Shown piece by piece: positions 44,861-54,097 of a stretch of 64,000 bases of DNA. Each line of letters begins with the position of its first letter. The stretch's first letter is position 1. This DNA comes from Streptomyces sp. CB02056 (GTDB lineage Bacteria > Actinomycetota > Actinomycetes > Streptomycetales > Streptomycetaceae). The position numbers and the translations under genes are program-made. A model generated the notes under the pieces. That model ran no database searches and had not been told where the DNA came from. It was given only the letters and a program-made list of their open reading frames with translations. The stretch lies in NCBI RefSeq assembly GCF_001905545.1, contig NZ_LIPD01000008.1:186001-250000 (forward strand), written 5' to 3'.

Positions 44861-45697
44861 CTAGCGCTTCTTGTTGGTCTTGCGGCGGCGCACGATGAGA
44901 GCGTCCGACGCCTTCTTCGGGCGACGGGTACGACCCTCCTTCTGGCCCCACGGCGAGACCGGGTGGCGACCACCAGAGGTCTTACCCTCACCACCACCGT
45001 GCGGGTGGTCGATCGGGTTCATGGCGACACCACGCACGGTCGGGCGAACGCCCTTCCAGCGCATGCGGCCGGCCTTGCCCCAGTTGATGTTCGACTGCTC
45101 GGCGTTGCCGACCTCGCCGACGGTGGCGCGGCAGCGCGCGTCGACCAGGCGGATCTCGCCGGAGGGCATGCGCAGGTGCGCCATCTTGCCCTCACGCGCC
45201 AGCAGCTGGATGCCGGAGCCGGCCGAGCGGGCCAGCTTGGCACCGCCGCCGGGACGCAGCTCCACCGCGTGGATGGTGGTACCGACCGGGATGTTGCGCA
45301 GCGGCAGGTTGTTGCCCGGCTTGATGTCGGCGCCAGCGCCGTTCTCGATCCGGTCGCCCTGCGTGATGCCGCGCGGCGCGATGATGTAGCGCTTCTCGCC
45401 GTCCGCGTAGTGCAGCAGCGCGATGCGCGCGGTGCGGTTCGGGTCGTACTCGATGTGCGCGACCTTCGCCGGCACGCCGTCCTTGTCGTGACGACGGAAG
45501 TCGATCACGCGGTAGGCGCGCTTGTGACCGCCACCCTGGTGGCGAACGGTGATCCGACCGGCGTTGTTACGGCCGCCCTTGCTGTGCAGGGGGCGAACCA
45601 GCGACTTCTCCGGGGTGGACCGCGTGATCTCTACGAAGTCGGCCACGCTGGAGCCACGACGGCCCGGCGTAGTCGGCTTGTACTTGCGGATGCCCAT
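44861..45697 (-). CDS. rplB: 50S ribosomal protein L2
   Basis: 278-residue L2, essential for subunit joining and peptidyl transfer. GIRKYKPTTPGRRGSSVADF starts it, and VAMNPIDHPHGGGEGKTSGG contains the catalytic-site His region. It lies 43 nt after rplW. Confidence 0.98.
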   Translation of the reverse strand: MGIRKYKPTTPGRRGSSVADFVEITRSTPEKSLVRPLHSKGGRNNAGRITVRHQGGGHKRAYRVIDFRRHDKDGVPAKVAHIEYDPNRTARIALLHYADGEKRYIIAPRGITQGDRIENGAGADIKPGNNLPLRNIPVGTTIHAVELRPGGGAKLARSAGSGIQLLAREGKMAHLRMPSGEIRLVDARCRATVGEVGNAEQSNINWGKAGRMRWKGVRPTVRGVAMNPIDHPHGGGEGKTSGGRHPVSPWGQKEGRTRRPKKASDALIVRRRKTNKKR

Positions 45698-45740
45698 TTG
45701 GCTCTCTCGTCCTCGTCCTTATCGACGATCACGATCTCCG

Positions 45741-46058
45741 TTAGGAGACCGGACCACCGAAGATGTCGATGCGGTTGCCCTCGGCCAGCGTCACGATGGC
45801 GCGCTTGGTGTCCTTGCGCTTGCCAAAGCCCGTCTTGGAGCGCTTGCGCTTGCCCTGACGGTTGATCGTGTTGACAGCCTCGACCTTGACCGAGAAGACC
45901 GCCTCGACGGCCTGCTTGATCTGGGTCTTGTTGGCGCCCGGCGACACGATGAACGTGTACTTGTTCTCGTCGAGAAGGCTGTAGCTCTTCTCGGAGATGA
46001 CCGGCTTCACCAGGACGTCACGGGGGTCCGTGAACGTCTTGCTCGTAACGTCGCTCAT
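45741..46058 (-). CDS. rplW: 50S ribosomal protein L23
   Basis: 105-residue L23 at the tunnel exit. PRDVLVKPVISEKSYSLLDE and KTGFGKRKDTKRAIVTLAEG identify it. It overlaps the rplD stop by 1 nt. Confidence 0.98.
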   Translation of the reverse strand: MSDVTSKTFTDPRDVLVKPVISEKSYSLLDENKYTFIVSPGANKTQIKQAVEAVFSVKVEAVNTINRQGKRKRSKTGFGKRKDTKRAIVTLAEGNRIDIFGGPVS

Positions 46059-46735
46059 CAGGCGGCGCTCCCTTCGAGCTCGCCCTCAGCGGCAACGGCC
46101 TTGGCGGACGCGGCCGGACCGGCCACGAAACGCTCGAAGGCGGCCTGGGTGAAGACCACATCGTCGGAGACGAGCACGTCGTAGGTGTTCAGCTGACCGG
46201 CGTCCAGGATGTGCACGTGCGGCAGGTTGCGAGCGGACTTCAGGCCCAGCTCGTCCTCGCGCTCGACGACCAGGAGGACGTTCTTGCGCTCGGTGATCTT
46301 GCCGAACAGGCTCTTGGCGGCCTTGGTCGACGGCACCTCGGCCGCGACCACGTCGGTGACGACGTGGATGCGGTTGTGGCGGGCCCGGTCGGTGAGCGCA
46401 CCGCGCAGAGCGGCGGCGATCATCTTCTTCGGGGTCCGCTGCGAGTAGTCGCGCGGCACGGGACCGTGCACGACGCCACCGCCGGCGAACTGCGGCGCAC
46501 GGGTCGAGCCCTGACGGGCGCGGCCGGTGCCCTTCTGGCGGTACGGCTTCTTGCCGCCACCGCGGACCTCGCCACGAGTCTTGGTCTTGTGGGTGCCCTG
46601 ACGGGCCGCAGCGAGCTGCGCCACGACGACCTGGTGCATCAGCGGAACGCTGACCTTCGCGTCGAAGATCTCGGCCGGAAGCTCGAGGCTGCCGGTCTTG
46701 TCGCCCGAGGGCGACAGGATGTCAATGGTGCTCAT
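46058..46735 (-). CDS. rplD: 50S ribosomal protein L4
   Basis: 225-residue L4, with its long loop in the exit tunnel (RQGTHKTKTRGEVRGGGKKP and KPYRQKGTGRARQGSTRAPQ). In E. coli L4 represses its own S10 operon through the leader RNA; whether this happens here is unknown. It lies 4 nt after rplC. Confidence 0.98.
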   Translation of the reverse strand: MSTIDILSPSGDKTGSLELPAEIFDAKVSVPLMHQVVVAQLAAARQGTHKTKTRGEVRGGGKKPYRQKGTGRARQGSTRAPQFAGGGVVHGPVPRDYSQRTPKKMIAAALRGALTDRARHNRIHVVTDVVAAEVPSTKAAKSLFGKITERKNVLLVVEREDELGLKSARNLPHVHILDAGQLNTYDVLVSDDVVFTQAAFERFVAGPAASAKAVAAEGELEGSAA

Positions 46736-46739
46736 ATCC

Positions 46740-47387
46740 TCACAGCCCCTTCGCCGCGGTGCGGACGAGGACGAGGCCGCCGTTCGGGCCCGGGATTGCG
46801 CCCTTGATCAGGAGCAGCCCCTTCTCCGCGTCAACGGCATGGATGGTCAGGTTCTGGGTGGTCACACGCTCGTGGCCCATCCGGCCGGCCATCCGTACGC
46901 CCTTGAACACGCGACCCGGGGTGGCGCAGCCACCGATCGAGCCGGGCGAGCGGTGCTTGCGCTGCACACCGTGACCGGCGCCGAGGCCCCGGAAGTTGTG
47001 GCGCTTCATGACACCGGCGAAGCCCTTGCCCTTGGAGGTGCCGGTCACGTCGACCTTGACACCCGCCTCGAACAGCTCGGCGGTGATCTCCTGGCCCAGG
47101 GTGTACTCGGAGGCGTCCGAGGTACGGAGCTCGACCAGGTGGCGGCGCGGGGTGACACCGGCCTTGGCGAAGTGGCCCGCGAGGGGCTTGTTCACCTTGC
47201 GGGGGTCGATCTCGCCGAAGCCGATCTGGACGGCGTCGTAGCCGGCCGGGCTGTCGGCGGTGTGGACCTGGGTCACGACATTGGGCCCAGCCTTGACGAC
47301 GGTCACCGGGACGACCCGGTTGTTCTCGTCCCAGACCTGGGTCATGCCGAGCTTCTCGCCCAGGATGCCCTTAATCTGCTTAGCCAT
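46740..47387 (-). CDS. rplC: 50S ribosomal protein L3
   Basis: 215-residue L3 near the peptidyl-transferase centre. GILGEKLGMTQVWDENNRVV and HRSPGSIGGCATPGRVFKGV are typical. It lies 14 nt after rpsJ. Confidence 0.98.
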   Translation of the reverse strand: MAKQIKGILGEKLGMTQVWDENNRVVPVTVVKAGPNVVTQVHTADSPAGYDAVQIGFGEIDPRKVNKPLAGHFAKAGVTPRRHLVELRTSDASEYTLGQEITAELFEAGVKVDVTGTSKGKGFAGVMKRHNFRGLGAGHGVQRKHRSPGSIGGCATPGRVFKGVRMAGRMGHERVTTQNLTIHAVDAEKGLLLIKGAIPGPNGGLVLVRTAAKGL

Positions 47388-47401
47388 CTTCGGTGCGCCT
47401 C

Positions 47402-47710
47402 TCAGAGCTTGATCTCGATGTCGACGCCAGCCGGCAGGTCGAGACGCATGAGCGAGTCAACCGTCTTCGGCGTGGGGTCGAGGATGTCGATCAGACGCTT
47501 GTGAGTACGCATCTCGAAGTGCTCGCGCGAGTCCTTGTACTTGTGCGGCGAGCGGATGACGCAGTACACGTTCTTCTCAGTGGGCAGCGGCACCGGGCCC
47601 GCGACCTGCGCACCAGTACGAATCACCGTCTCGACGATCTTCTTCGCCGAGGAGTCGATGACCTCGTGGTCGTAGGCCTTGAGCCGGATGCGGATCTTCT
47701 GTCCCGCCAT
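47402..47710 (-). CDS. rpsJ: 30S ribosomal protein S10
   Basis: 102-residue S10 (NusE), which also links ribosome and RNA polymerase via NusB and NusG. MAGQKIRIRLKAYDHEVIDS and VIRSPHKYKDSREHFEMRTH identify it. It is first in the S10 operon. Its ~390-nt upstream region carries a terminator-like hairpin. No tuf gene lies immediately upstream, as is usual in Streptomyces. Confidence 0.98.
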   Translation of the reverse strand: MAGQKIRIRLKAYDHEVIDSSAKKIVETVIRTGAQVAGPVPLPTEKNVYCVIRSPHKYKDSREHFEMRTHKRLIDILDPTPKTVDSLMRLDLPAGVDIEIKL

Positions 47711-47797
47711 GGCTACTCAGTAGTCCTTTGTCCTTAGTCACTTCGCGACTCCCCCTCCGACCCCCGCGCTCGGGCGTGTCGCACTCGCGCTTGCAAA

Positions 47798-47823
47798 AAA
47801 CCGGCGAAGTAATTCGTCGGTTT
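47798..47823 (-). terminator. Terminator-like hairpin in the rpsJ leader
   Basis: 11-bp stem with one G-T pair (47798-47808 with 47813-47823), 4-nt loop, followed by a run of six T on the minus strand. It lies about 90 nt before the rpsJ start, in the sense orientation. It could attenuate S10-operon transcription or stop upstream readthrough. Confidence 0.7.
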
Positions 47824-48051
47824 AAAACTTTCGGGGTGAGGGGTGCCGGGTCGAGGCCCCGCACACGCTTCCCGGAAGATTCCCGTACTTTCGCCCCGCA
47901 GCTGCCGTGGCGTAGAACTCACGCTTGACGGCCATCACGGGAACGACGAGTACATGGGACTCGCTTCCGGTCCTCCCGGCGGGAGGCGCGCAGCATCGGC
48001 ACTCAACCGAGCAACTTGGACATACTGCCACATGGAGCAGCCCGGATGCCA

Positions 48052-48087
48052 ATCGGGGCCGGTGGGGCGCTCCTCACCGGCCCCGAT
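48052..48087 (-). terminator. Terminator of the GT-C gene upstream of rpsJ
   Basis: Perfect 13-bp stem (48052-48064 with 48075-48087), 10-nt loop, about 16 nt past the stop at 48104. Confidence 0.8.
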
Positions 48088-48103
48088 GGGGTGACGTCCC
48101 CGC

Positions 48104-49909
48104 TCAGTCCTTGCGCCAGAGCACCCAGCCCCGGTCCTTGTTGAACTTCGCGACGTGCCAGCCGGGCCGCGCGTCCGGCCAGCTGGTCTGCGGCAGGTCG
48201 CCCTTGCTCCAGCCGGCCAGGTACGCGGTGGCCGCCTCCGGCGGGGCGGAGCCGTCCTTCAGGTCGTCCGACCAGACCCGGCCCCAGTAGACCTCGTAGG
48301 CCATCGACATCCGGGTGTCCCAGTCGAGGTCCATGTCCAGGACGACGTTGTCGCCCTTGCGCAGGCCCGCCTCCTTGGCCACGCCCACCGCCTGGTACTT
48401 GCGGGCCTTGGCGTGCGGCTCGGAGACGTTGTCGGTGACGGCGACCGTCGCGTAGGCGGCGAACAGCGTCACGCACCCCACCACCGCGGCCACCACCCGG
48501 CGCCCGCCGGCCACCCGCAGCAGCAGGCAGGCGCCCAGCACCGCCAGCGCGCCGAAGCTCGTCCGGACCATGTGCAGGTCGTCCCAGGTCGAGGCCAGGA
48601 ACATCGCGTCCGGCACCGTCCACGGACTGACCCAGAGCTTGAGCGCGGCACCCGCGTACGCGCCGACCGACAGCTGGATGATCCCGATCGCCGCCACGCC
48701 GGCCAGCGCCGTCCACAACAGCGCGCGGACCCCGGCCCGCCACAGCGCGGCCAGGCCGACCACCATGAACATCGGCACCAGCACCGCGCAGTACCGGGCG
48801 TACACCCAGTTGTCGGTCCGGTCGTTGTCCGCCAGCCCGGCCGCCGAGGCCAGCGCGGTGCCGAACAGCAGGGCCACCATGGTGAAGGCCACCACCCGCT
48901 CGGCCACCGTGTACCGGCGCCGGAAGACGACCACCACGCACAGCACCAGGGCGACCGCCCCGAAGCCGTACGTGGAGGTCATGAAGTACCAGAGCTGCCC
49001 GAAGGTGCGGGCGATGATCGTGCCGATGTACTTGCTGTCCCCGAGGTTCTCGAAGACCTTGTTGCCGACGGTGCTCGGCGGCACGTCCTTGAACTGGTTC
49101 TCGACGAAGCGCGCCAGCAGCTTCGCGCCCAGGTACGACAGCCCGAGCCCGCCGACGCCGGCCAGCGAGGCGAGCCGCGGCGCCCAGCCGACGGCCAGCA
49201 CCACCACCAGGACCAGCGCGGTCAGCGCCACGACCACGCCGCCGCGGTCGTGGGTCGCCATCGAGAAGCCGGCCGCCAGGCCCGTCCCGGCCGCGTACAG
49301 CGCGCGGCGGCGCGTCGTGCCGGGCGAGAGCCAGCCGTGCATCGCGAGCAGCCAGGCCAGCAGGACCACCGGCAGCACGGTGTCCGACATCACGAACTGG
49401 GAGTAGAAGACCACCGGCGGCACCAGCGCCACGGCGGCGCCCACCAGGTACGCGTGCGGCCGGGACAGGCCCACCCGGCGCGCCGCCGCCACGGCGAGCG
49501 GGAACACCAGCGCGTTGAGCAGCGCGTTGATGCCCATGATCAGGTGGTACGCGGCGGCCGGGGTGTCGGCGATCCGCAGCGCCGGCGAGATCAGCAGCGG
49601 GTACCCGCCGGGGATCACCACGCCGACCGGCATCTCGGTGGTCGGCCGCCCGGCCAGCACCCGCGCGATCACCAGGTAGGAGTCCTCGTCGGCGTGCACC
49701 GACGGGAAGTAGTTGTGGATCGACAGCACCAGGCGGAACGCCACCTGGCCGCCGTACCCGAGCAGCAGGACCACCGCCCAGAACCAGCGGTGGGCGGCGA
49801 GCGCCCGCAGCCGGGGCGGCACGACCGGTGTGTCGGGCGCGTTCGTGCCGCCGTCCTCACCCCGGCCCGGGCCGTCGGACGTGTGGGCAGAGTCGATCAG
49901 CGGCTGCAC
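48104..49909 (-). CDS. GT-C-like multi-spanning membrane glycosyltransferase
   Basis: 601-residue protein with roughly a dozen predicted membrane helices. After the first helix (~42-62) the outer loop contains HADEDSY, the acidic motif expected in GT-C enzymes that use polyprenyl-phosphate sugars. A soluble C-terminal part (~500-601, ending DARPGWHVAKFNKDRGWVLW) follows. Probably transfers a sugar on the outer face of the membrane; donor and acceptor unknown. GTG start at 49909 with GGAAG upstream. It diverges from the next glycan gene. Confidence 0.75.
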   Translation of the reverse strand: MQPLIDSAHTSDGPGRGEDGGTNAPDTPVVPPRLRALAAHRWFWAVVLLLGYGGQVAFRLVLSIHNYFPSVHADEDSYLVIARVLAGRPTTEMPVGVVIPGGYPLLISPALRIADTPAAAYHLIMGINALLNALVFPLAVAAARRVGLSRPHAYLVGAAVALVPPVVFYSQFVMSDTVLPVVLLAWLLAMHGWLSPGTTRRRALYAAGTGLAAGFSMATHDRGGVVVALTALVLVVVLAVGWAPRLASLAGVGGLGLSYLGAKLLARFVENQFKDVPPSTVGNKVFENLGDSKYIGTIIARTFGQLWYFMTSTYGFGAVALVLCVVVVFRRRYTVAERVVAFTMVALLFGTALASAAGLADNDRTDNWVYARYCAVLVPMFMVVGLAALWRAGVRALLWTALAGVAAIGIIQLSVGAYAGAALKLWVSPWTVPDAMFLASTWDDLHMVRTSFGALAVLGACLLLRVAGGRRVVAAVVGCVTLFAAYATVAVTDNVSEPHAKARKYQAVGVAKEAGLRKGDNVVLDMDLDWDTRMSMAYEVYWGRVWSDDLKDGSAPPEAATAYLAGWSKGDLPQTSWPDARPGWHVAKFNKDRGWVLWRKD

Positions 49910-50199
49910 CGGGACACTTCCCTACTTGTATGAGTTTGGCGATCTCGTCATGACCGGCTCCGGGCGGCGCGCCACGGTTCCCGCCACCACTCGTCGAAGC
50001 GCATCGGCAGTGTGCCACGCGGTGATCTGCCGGAGCCAACACACTCCTCCCCCCACGGACGACAACGGCCCGCCAGGACAGGGTGGTTCGGCCCCTGCTG
50101 ATCCGCTGCCCGGGGGGCTGGCAGAATCTCGGTGTCCGGCACCGAAACCACACACCGCCTCCGCACCGAATCTCTGCGGAAGAGCAGAAGGACCGAACA

Positions 50200-51951
50200 G
50201 TGACGACGAGCGTGCAGCCCGCCTCCACCCCGGGCATGCAACAGGGCATACCGTCCAGGCGAACAAGACGGGCCGCCGCCCTGCGCGGCCCCGCCGTCCT
50301 CTGGACCGCGGAGGCCCTGACCGCGGTCGCGGCGGCCCTGCTCATGACGGGCCTGGCAACGTCCATCGAGCTGAACCCCATGTCGCGGATCGGCCAGGTC
50401 AGCGGCCTCGCCGCGTTGCAGCTCCGGCTCCTGCTGCTGCTCGCCGTCGTCGTCCTGGTCCTGGTGCCGGCGATGCGCCGCTGGGCGGAGGTCCCGGTCC
50501 GGTTCGCCGCGGCCGCGGTCGCGGGCCTGTCCTCCGGCGTCCTGGCGGCCGGCGTCTCGCTCGCGCTGCGCGACACCAACTGGCCTCTGTACGCCCAGTC
50601 GGGGGACTCCGGCAACCTCCAGGCCTGGGTCAGCGCCCTGATGGACGGCAAGCCCCTCGACGGCGCCTACCCGCCGTTGTTCCCGCACATCGTCGCCTTC
50701 GTCGCCGAACACCTCACCCACGGACAGATCGGCTACGCGCTCAAGCTCGTCGACCTGCTGTTCGTCGCGATGCTCGGCCCGCTCGCCTACCTGTCCTGGC
50801 GGCTGCTGCTGCCCCCGCTCTGGGCACTCGGGATCGGCGTCACCGCCGCCCTGCCGATGGCGCAGCCGTACAAGCCGTACACCACCTTCGTGCTCGTCGC
50901 CTTCCTCCCCGTGCTGGCGAAGCTGATGCAGCTCCTCCAGCGCGCCCCGGAGCTCCCGCGCCGCACCGTCGCCGTCCGCGGCGCCGTGCTCGGCCTCGGG
51001 ATCGCACTGCTGTTCAACCTCTACTCCGGCTGGTTCGTGTGGTCCGCCGCCGGAGCGGTGGTCCTCACCGTGGTGCTGCTGCTGCGTGCCCGCCGCACCG
51101 GCGGGACCCCCGGCCTGCTCAACGCCCTGACCGCGATCGGCGCCGCCGCCGGGGTCTTCCTGGCCGTCTCCTCCCTCTACCTGGTCCGGCTGCTCGGGTC
51201 CGCCGGGAGCACGGTCGACCGCTACTGCTACTTCGACACCTACACCGAGCCGACCTACTTCGCGATGTGGCGCGACGACCTCCCCGGCACCGACGGCCAG
51301 AGCACCTGGCCGATCCCCGGCGAGCTCGGCGGGGTCGGCCTCTTCACGATCCTGCTGCTGGTCGGCCTGGGCGTGGCGCTGGCCCTCGGGATCGGCCGGG
51401 CCGTCGTCCTGACCGCCGCCGCCTGCACGGCGAGCGCCCTGCTGATGCGCTACTGGTACGCCTCCCACATGGAGCGCGACCAGGCCGTCATGCTCTACCC
51501 GCGCACCAGCGCGCAGCTGCTCTACTGCCTGCTGGTCCTCGTCGGCCTGGCCTGCTACCTGATCGCCCGCCGCCGTCGGAGCGCCGCTTCGGCCCCCGAG
51601 ACGGCCGAGGAGACCGGCCGCCGTCTCCCGCTGCGCCTCAACCAGCGCGGCGTGGCCATCGGCGCCCTCTGCGCGCTGGGCCTGCTCTTCGGCATGGCCG
51701 GCTCCGCCACCGCCAGCAAGTACATGCCCGACCCGCACGAGGGCGCCGGCATGCTGGCCTGGATCTCGCAGACCACCGCCGACACCAAGGGGCACTGCTC
51801 ACGCTACGCGCCCAAGTGCGTCGACGCCCCGGGACTCATCAACCCGGCGGACCCGAAGGTCGACCTCGGGAAGCTGATCTGCCCGAAGGTCAACCCGTAC
51901 CCGCGCAAGGACGAACTGCTCCCCGGGTTCTCCGCGGACCTGCCCGAGTGA
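50200..51951 (+). CDS. GT-C-like membrane glycosyltransferase
   Basis: 583-residue multi-spanning protein. The first outer loop has YAQSGDSGNLQAWVSALMDG and AYPPLFPHI, reminiscent of arabinofuranosyltransferase-type (AftA-like) enzymes, but this is only a resemblance. The C-terminal ~110 residues are mostly soluble and include two Cys (HCSRYAPKCVD). GTG at 50200 is chosen because AGAAGGA precedes it; the frame to 50083 lacks such a site. It is divergent from 48104-49909, likely the same pathway. Confidence 0.75.
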   Translation: MTTSVQPASTPGMQQGIPSRRTRRAAALRGPAVLWTAEALTAVAAALLMTGLATSIELNPMSRIGQVSGLAALQLRLLLLLAVVVLVLVPAMRRWAEVPVRFAAAAVAGLSSGVLAAGVSLALRDTNWPLYAQSGDSGNLQAWVSALMDGKPLDGAYPPLFPHIVAFVAEHLTHGQIGYALKLVDLLFVAMLGPLAYLSWRLLLPPLWALGIGVTAALPMAQPYKPYTTFVLVAFLPVLAKLMQLLQRAPELPRRTVAVRGAVLGLGIALLFNLYSGWFVWSAAGAVVLTVVLLLRARRTGGTPGLLNALTAIGAAAGVFLAVSSLYLVRLLGSAGSTVDRYCYFDTYTEPTYFAMWRDDLPGTDGQSTWPIPGELGGVGLFTILLLVGLGVALALGIGRAVVLTAAACTASALLMRYWYASHMERDQAVMLYPRTSAQLLYCLLVLVGLACYLIARRRRSAASAPETAEETGRRLPLRLNQRGVAIGALCALGLLFGMAGSATASKYMPDPHEGAGMLAWISQTTADTKGHCSRYAPKCVDAPGLINPADPKVDLGKLICPKVNPYPRKDELLPGFSADLPE

Positions 51952-51970
51952 CCCTCCCCGAACCGCGAAC

Positions 51971-52014
51971 GGCACTGGGCCGGTAGTCCGAACTCGGACT
52001 ACCGGCCCAGTGCC
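51971..52014. terminator. Bidirectional terminator, perfect long stem
   Basis: Perfect 21-bp stem (51971-51991 with 51994-52014) around a 2-nt centre, lying exactly between two convergent genes. Confidence 0.85.
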
Positions 52015-52034
52015 GTACCAGTGGGTGCGAGCGG

Positions 52035-52940
52035 TCAGTGCCGGTCGCCGCCGGTCAGCGCGTGGCGGACCAGCACCTTGGCGCCGGCCCGCTCGCCGCG
52101 CTTCAGGGCGCCCGGCAGCATGGTCAGCGCGTGCAGGCGCGAGGCGCTGCGGAACCGGGCCGCACGGGCGGCCTTCGGCCAGCCGCGGGCGTCCATCCGC
52201 TCCGCCACCGCGTTGAAGTACCGCTCCGCCTCGGTGAACCGGGTGCCGGAGAAGGCCTGCACCGAGGACTCGCTGACGGCGTGCCGCCGGTACTGGAAGA
52301 CGACGGTGGTGTTGTCCACCAGCATCTGCTCGCCGCGCTCCAGCAGGTCGACGACCAGGGCCAGGTCCTGGATCACCGAGTACTCGTCGCGGAAGTTGAC
52401 CGCGCGCAGCGCCTCGCCCCGCCAGCAGATCGACGGGAAGTAGAGCCAGTTGCCGCGCAGCACGCTCGCGGCCAGCTCCTCGCCGCCCATCAGCCGCCGG
52501 CCCTTGACGGTCGGCGCGTAGATCTTCTCCTTGACGTTGTCCGCCAGGCCGGAGCGGCTGACCTCGCCGTTGCCGTCGATGACCTCGACGCCCGGCTGCA
52601 CCATGCCCAGGTCCGGGTTGTCCTTGACGATCGCCCGGACGGTCTCCAGGTAGTGCGGGTGCAGCAGGTCGTCGCAGCCCATGATGACCACGTGGTCGGC
52701 CGTGGACAGCTCCACGCACTTCTGGAAGTTCTTGGTGATGCCGAGGTTCCGCTCGTTGCGCAGGTAGCTCACCCGGTCGTCGCCGAGCGAGGCGAACCAG
52801 CCCGGGACGTCCGGCTCCTTGCCGTCGTCTATGACGGTCAGCCGGAAGTCCCGGTCGGTCTGCGCGAGGATGCTCCGCACCGCGGCCTGCATCAGCGCCA
52901 CGTCGCCGTAGTACGGCAGCATGAACTCGAAGGTCGCCAC
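52035..52940 (-). CDS. Family 2 glycosyltransferase
   Basis: 301-residue GT-A fold enzyme, soluble. FEFMLPYYGDVALMQAAVRS starts the nucleotide-binding half, VIDDG at 37-40, and the metal-binding acidic motif GCDDLLHP has Asp90/Asp91. The acceptor half includes YSVIQDLALVVDLLE. It presumably adds a nucleotide-activated sugar (dTDP-rhamnose is made nearby) to a lipid-linked glycan in the cytoplasm. It is 4 nt after the DUF2304 gene in one operon. Confidence 0.88.
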   Translation of the reverse strand: MATFEFMLPYYGDVALMQAAVRSILAQTDRDFRLTVIDDGKEPDVPGWFASLGDDRVSYLRNERNLGITKNFQKCVELSTADHVVIMGCDDLLHPHYLETVRAIVKDNPDLGMVQPGVEVIDGNGEVSRSGLADNVKEKIYAPTVKGRRLMGGEELAASVLRGNWLYFPSICWRGEALRAVNFRDEYSVIQDLALVVDLLERGEQMLVDNTTVVFQYRRHAVSESSVQAFSGTRFTEAERYFNAVAERMDARGWPKAARAARFRSASRLHALTMLPGALKRGERAGAKVLVRHALTGGDRH

Positions 52941-52944
52941 GGGA

Positions 52945-53343
52945 TCAGGCCTTGCTGCGGTCGACCGGCGCCGAGACCGGCAGGTCCAGGTCGAAGCGCT
53001 CCTCGTTCAGACGGGCGCCCTCGTTGATCGCCACGGTCCGCGCCAGGTCGGTGAGCTTCTTCTCCAGCGAGCGGAAGCGCAGGAAGGTGTTCAGGGTCAG
53101 GAAGCCCATCCCCAGCACCATCCCGTACAGCACCAGGTCGGTGCCGCGGCCGACACCGAGCTGGTGGGCCAGCCAGGTCACGTCGGTGGGACGCAGCACC
53201 GCGTAGATGTTCACGAGCACGAAGACCGAGAACGCGATGCGCTTCCAGGCGCGGGTGTTGGCACGGTCCCAACGCCGGATGAACATGAAGGCGAGAGTGA
53301 CCGAGCCGAGAATGAGAACCAGCTGGATCCAGAAGAATTTCAT
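52945..53343 (-). CDS. DUF2304 membrane protein (GacJ-like partner)
   Basis: 132-residue protein with three predicted helices (~4-22, 37-53, 67-86), then a charged helix with heptad-like character (FRSLEKKLTDLARTVA). DUF2304 proteins are encoded beside polyprenyl-phosphate-sugar synthases. The streptococcal member GacJ binds and stimulates the synthase GacI. Here the gene overlaps the upstream GT2 stop by 4 nt (ATGA), which supports a complex. Direct function is inferred. Confidence 0.85.
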   Translation of the reverse strand: MKFFWIQLVLILGSVTLAFMFIRRWDRANTRAWKRIAFSVFVLVNIYAVLRPTDVTWLAHQLGVGRGTDLVLYGMVLGMGFLTLNTFLRFRSLEKKLTDLARTVAINEGARLNEERFDLDLPVSAPVDRSKA

Positions 53344-54029
53344 CGGCGGCTACGCTCCCGCAGCGAGATGTCGAAGATGATGTTGACGCCGTTGATCAGG
53401 GACTGACCCTTGGCGCGTGAGTAGTCGGTGTACAGGATGTCCACCGGGAGTTCGGCGACCCGGAGGTCCGAGCCGGCGAGGAAGCTGACGATCTCCGACG
53501 CGTGCGCCATGCCGTTCATGGTGATCCGCAGCCGGCCGGCGGCCTCGCGGTTCAGCACGCGCAGACCGTTGTGGGCGTCGGTCAGCTTGAGCTTGCGAGC
53601 GGTCGGGCTGACGGTCGCCGCGGTGCGCAGGACGACCCGCTTGATCCACGGCACCTGCCCGTTCTGCTCGATGAAGCGCGAGCCGAGGACGACGTCCGTG
53701 TCGCCCTCCCGCAGCAGGGCGACCATCTTCTCGACGTCGGCGGTCTGGTGCTGGCCGTCCGCGTCGAAGGTGGCGAAGTACTTGGCGCCCGGCTGGGCCA
53801 GGGCGTAGGCGAGGCCGGTCTGGAGGGCGGCACCCTGGCCGAGGTTGACCGGGTGGCGCACCAGGTGCGCGCCCGTCTCCATGATGTGCTTGGCCGAGTC
53901 GTCGCCGCTGCCGTCATCGACGACCACGATGTTCGGGAACGTCTTTCGCGCCCCCTCCACAACGTCGGCGATCACCTGGCCCTCGTTGTAGGCCGGGATC
54001 ACCAGCCAAACATCGTCGTACTGGGACAC
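53340..54029 (-). CDS. Polyprenyl-phosphate sugar synthase-like GT2
   Basis: 229-residue family 2 glycosyltransferase of the dolichol-phosphate-mannose-synthase type. VWLVIPAYNEG at 7-17, VVVDDGSGD, the metal motif DADGQH (Asp89, Asp91) and GSRFIEQNGQ are seen. It lacks its own membrane helices, which the coupled DUF2304 protein may supply. It would charge polyprenyl phosphate with a single sugar for use outside the membrane. GTG at 54029 is preferred (GGAG 5 nt upstream) to the frame at 54095. Confidence 0.87.
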   Translation of the reverse strand: MSQYDDVWLVIPAYNEGQVIADVVEGARKTFPNIVVVDDGSGDDSAKHIMETGAHLVRHPVNLGQGAALQTGLAYALAQPGAKYFATFDADGQHQTADVEKMVALLREGDTDVVLGSRFIEQNGQVPWIKRVVLRTAATVSPTARKLKLTDAHNGLRVLNREAAGRLRITMNGMAHASEIVSFLAGSDLRVAELPVDILYTDYSRAKGQSLINGVNIIFDISLRERSRR

Positions 54030-54097
54030 GGAGGCTCCATGAATGGGGTCTGGCCCGCGCTGCTGCGCGGCGATCTGAAGATGAGGGGCGGACACGG

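Larger units (their letters stand above)
47711..48103 (-). other. S10-operon leader / intergenic region
   Basis: 393 nt before rpsJ. It contains the terminator of the upstream membrane gene (48052-48087), a possible 37-codon ORF (47935 down to 47822, beginning MAVKREFYATAAAGRKYGN) without a good Shine-Dalgarno sequence, and a terminator-like hairpin starting at that ORF's stop. No convincing S10 promoter was identified. Confidence 0.5.

Noticed and set aside
50200..51951. Firm assignment as AftA arabinofuranosyltransferase
   Set aside because: Only loop-level resemblance is visible and no arabinogalactan genes are nearby; kept as a generic GT-C-like call.
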